Source: Rhodococcoides kyotonense (GTDB lineage: Bacteria; Actinomycetota; Actinomycetes; Mycobacteriales; Mycobacteriaceae). Taken from it: a stretch of 64,000 bases of DNA. The stretch lies in contig NZ_LVHI01000023.1 in the NCBI RefSeq assembly GCF_001645385.1, positions 124,001 to 188,000 of the forward strand. The letters are read 5' to 3'. The translations under genes were made by a program, and so were the position numbers. Each line of letters begins with the position of its first letter. Position 1 is the stretch's first letter. A model generated the notes under the pieces. The model saw only the letters and a list, made by a program, of their open reading frames with translations. It made no database searches and was not told the origin of the DNA. Shown here in pieces: positions 63,243 to 64,000 of the stretch.

Positions 63243-64000
63243 GTGCTCGCTGATGTGATCGACCTGTTGATCTGCCCGCTGTGCGGATCCGACCTCGACC
63301 TCGGTGACGACGACAAGTTCCTGCTGTGCGACCGCGGGCACACGTTCGACGTCGCACGTCAGGGGTACGTCAGCCTGCAGTCCGGCGGCGCCGGGAAGAT
63401 CACCGGTGACTCCGCCGACATGATCGCCGCACGCGCGGATTTCCTCGACGCGGGTCATTTCGCGCCGATCGCGGACGCGGTTTCCCAGGCCGTCGGATCC
63501 GTCGGATCCGTCGGCACGGTCCTCGAGGTCGGTGCAGGGACGGGGCACTACCTCGCCGCCGTTCTCGACGCAGCCGACGGCGCGCGGGGCATCGGTGTCG
63601 ACGTGTCCAAGGCAGCGGCGAGACGCGTCGCACGCGCGCACCCGAGACTCGGATCGATCGTCGCCGACGTGTGGCAGGGCCTGCCCGTACGTGACGGGTC
63701 CGTCGACGCTGTGACGTGTGTCTTCTCGCCGCGTAACGCGTCCGAGCTACGACGTGTCCTCACACCCGAGGGGGTATTGGTCGTCGTCACGCCCACGGAA
63801 CGACATCAACGCGAACTCACGGCCACCGTCGGTCTCATCGGCGTCGACGAGGACAAGGCCCGCAGACTCGGTGATTCGCTCGCAGGCAAGTTCGAGGCAG
63901 TCGAACGCGACGTCGTCGAATACGCGGTGCAGTTGGATCACGACGCCGTCGAGGCCTTCGTCGCGATGGGCCCGTCCGCCCGCCACACCACCCCGGCGGC
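63243..64000 (+). CDS. RlmA-type 23S rRNA methyltransferase, truncated by the window edge
   Basis: The frame opens at GTG 63243 and runs off the right edge (252 codons seen). It starts MLADVIDLLICPLCGSDLDL with a zinc-ribbon (C11-x2-C14, then a CDRGH with a third cysteine and histidine), followed by FDVARQGYVSL, the typical RlmA join. The SAM-binding VLEVGAGTGHYL and the FSPRNASELRRVLTPEGVLVVVTP motifs follow. RlmA(I/II) methylate G745/G748 of 23S rRNA; which position cannot be told. Several in-frame VGS repeats near 63490-63510 are a local 9-bp tandem repeat. Confidence 0.88.
   Translation, partial: MLADVIDLLICPLCGSDLDLGDDDKFLLCDRGHTFDVARQGYVSLQSGGAGKITGDSADMIAARADFLDAGHFAPIADAVSQAVGSVGSVGTVLEVGAGTGHYLAAVLDAADGARGIGVDVSKAAARRVARAHPRLGSIVADVWQGLPVRDGSVDAVTCVFSPRNASELRRVLTPEGVLVVVTPTERHQRELTATVGLIGVDEDKARRLGDSLAGKFEAVERDVVEYAVQLDHDAVEAFVAMGPSARHTTPA

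Noticed and set aside
63490..63512. Short tandem repeat (GGATCCGTC units) in the rlmA-like gene
   Set aside because: Only about two and a half copies, in frame (VGSVGSVG), too short to be a meaningful repeat element.

Overview
The window is high-GC actinobacterial DNA, most likely from Rhodococcus or a close mycolate-producing relative (Mycobacteriales). Markers of that lineage include an Ag85-type mycolyltransferase, the polytopic mannosyltransferase PimE, LpqW, the mycothiol enzyme MshB, the F420 enzyme FbiC, GpgS for methylglucose polysaccharide, two WS/DGAT-type acyltransferases and a PE-PPE-domain serine hydrolase. From about 29.4 kb onward the gene order follows the M. tuberculosis stretch Rv1159 to Rv1211, as I recall it: pimE-phhB-mutT2, typA-lpqW-mshB, fbiC, fdxC-dapC, fadD36, dapD/dapE, LOG, fadD6-folP2-gpgS-Rv1209-tagA-Rv1211. 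I see no rRNA, tRNA, CRISPR array, insertion sequence or prophage, so this looks like chromosomal backbone with lineage-specific insertions.

Layout. 0.1-9 kb is a DNA-repair block: rmuC, sbcD-sbcC, an AI-2E-family permease, and an ogt/ada-alkA pair. 8.8-11.3 kb holds cstA with a small ybdD-type partner gene. 11.5-15.2 kb has a CD225-like membrane protein, ychF, an AraC/GyrI-like regulator and a winged-helix AlkZ-like protein. 15.3-20.8 kb has a VOC-domain gene with an apparent 1-base frameshift, an amylosucrase, the mycolyltransferase, a second VOC gene, an SRPBCC protein and the PE-PPE hydrolase. 20.9-24.6 kb is a divergent lipid module (two HxxxDG acyltransferases and an NAD-dependent epimerase) around a KstR-like operator. 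24.6-29.1 kb has two related secreted proteins flanking terD, a Tat-exported DUF1906 protein and an MFS exporter.

The conserved core follows. pimE and lpqW act in phosphatidylinositol mannoside and lipoglycan synthesis, mshB in mycothiol synthesis and fbiC in F420 synthesis. fdxC/dapC and, further on, dapD/dapE serve electron transfer and meso-diaminopimelate synthesis. udgB sits behind two PH-domain (YdbS/YdbT) membrane proteins. Interleaved accessory genes include a LysE exporter, a SulP transporter with its own MerR regulator, fadD36, a CHAP-domain protein, a MerR regulator fused to a DNA sliding-clamp-like domain heading a flavin/F420-flavoured cluster, and a coupled operon of a degenerate P-loop ATPase, a BM3-like P450 and a PAS/GAF-like protein. 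The right edge has two LOG proteins, fadD6, folP2-gpgS-DivIVA-like, tagA, a DUF3117 protein and the 5' part of an rlmA-type methyltransferase.

Genes are packed tightly. Many co-directional neighbours share ATGA/GTGA stop-start overlaps, and 8 of 11 convergent pairs overlap at their 3' ends with one more exactly abutting. The most unusual item is the MerR-sliding clamp chimera at 49.4-50.5 kb. Other items worth testing are the perfect palindrome forming an apparent leaderless MerR promoter in front of sulP, the P-loop ATPase/P450/PAS operon, the KstR-like operator, and a start codon sitting in the loop of a perfect hairpin.
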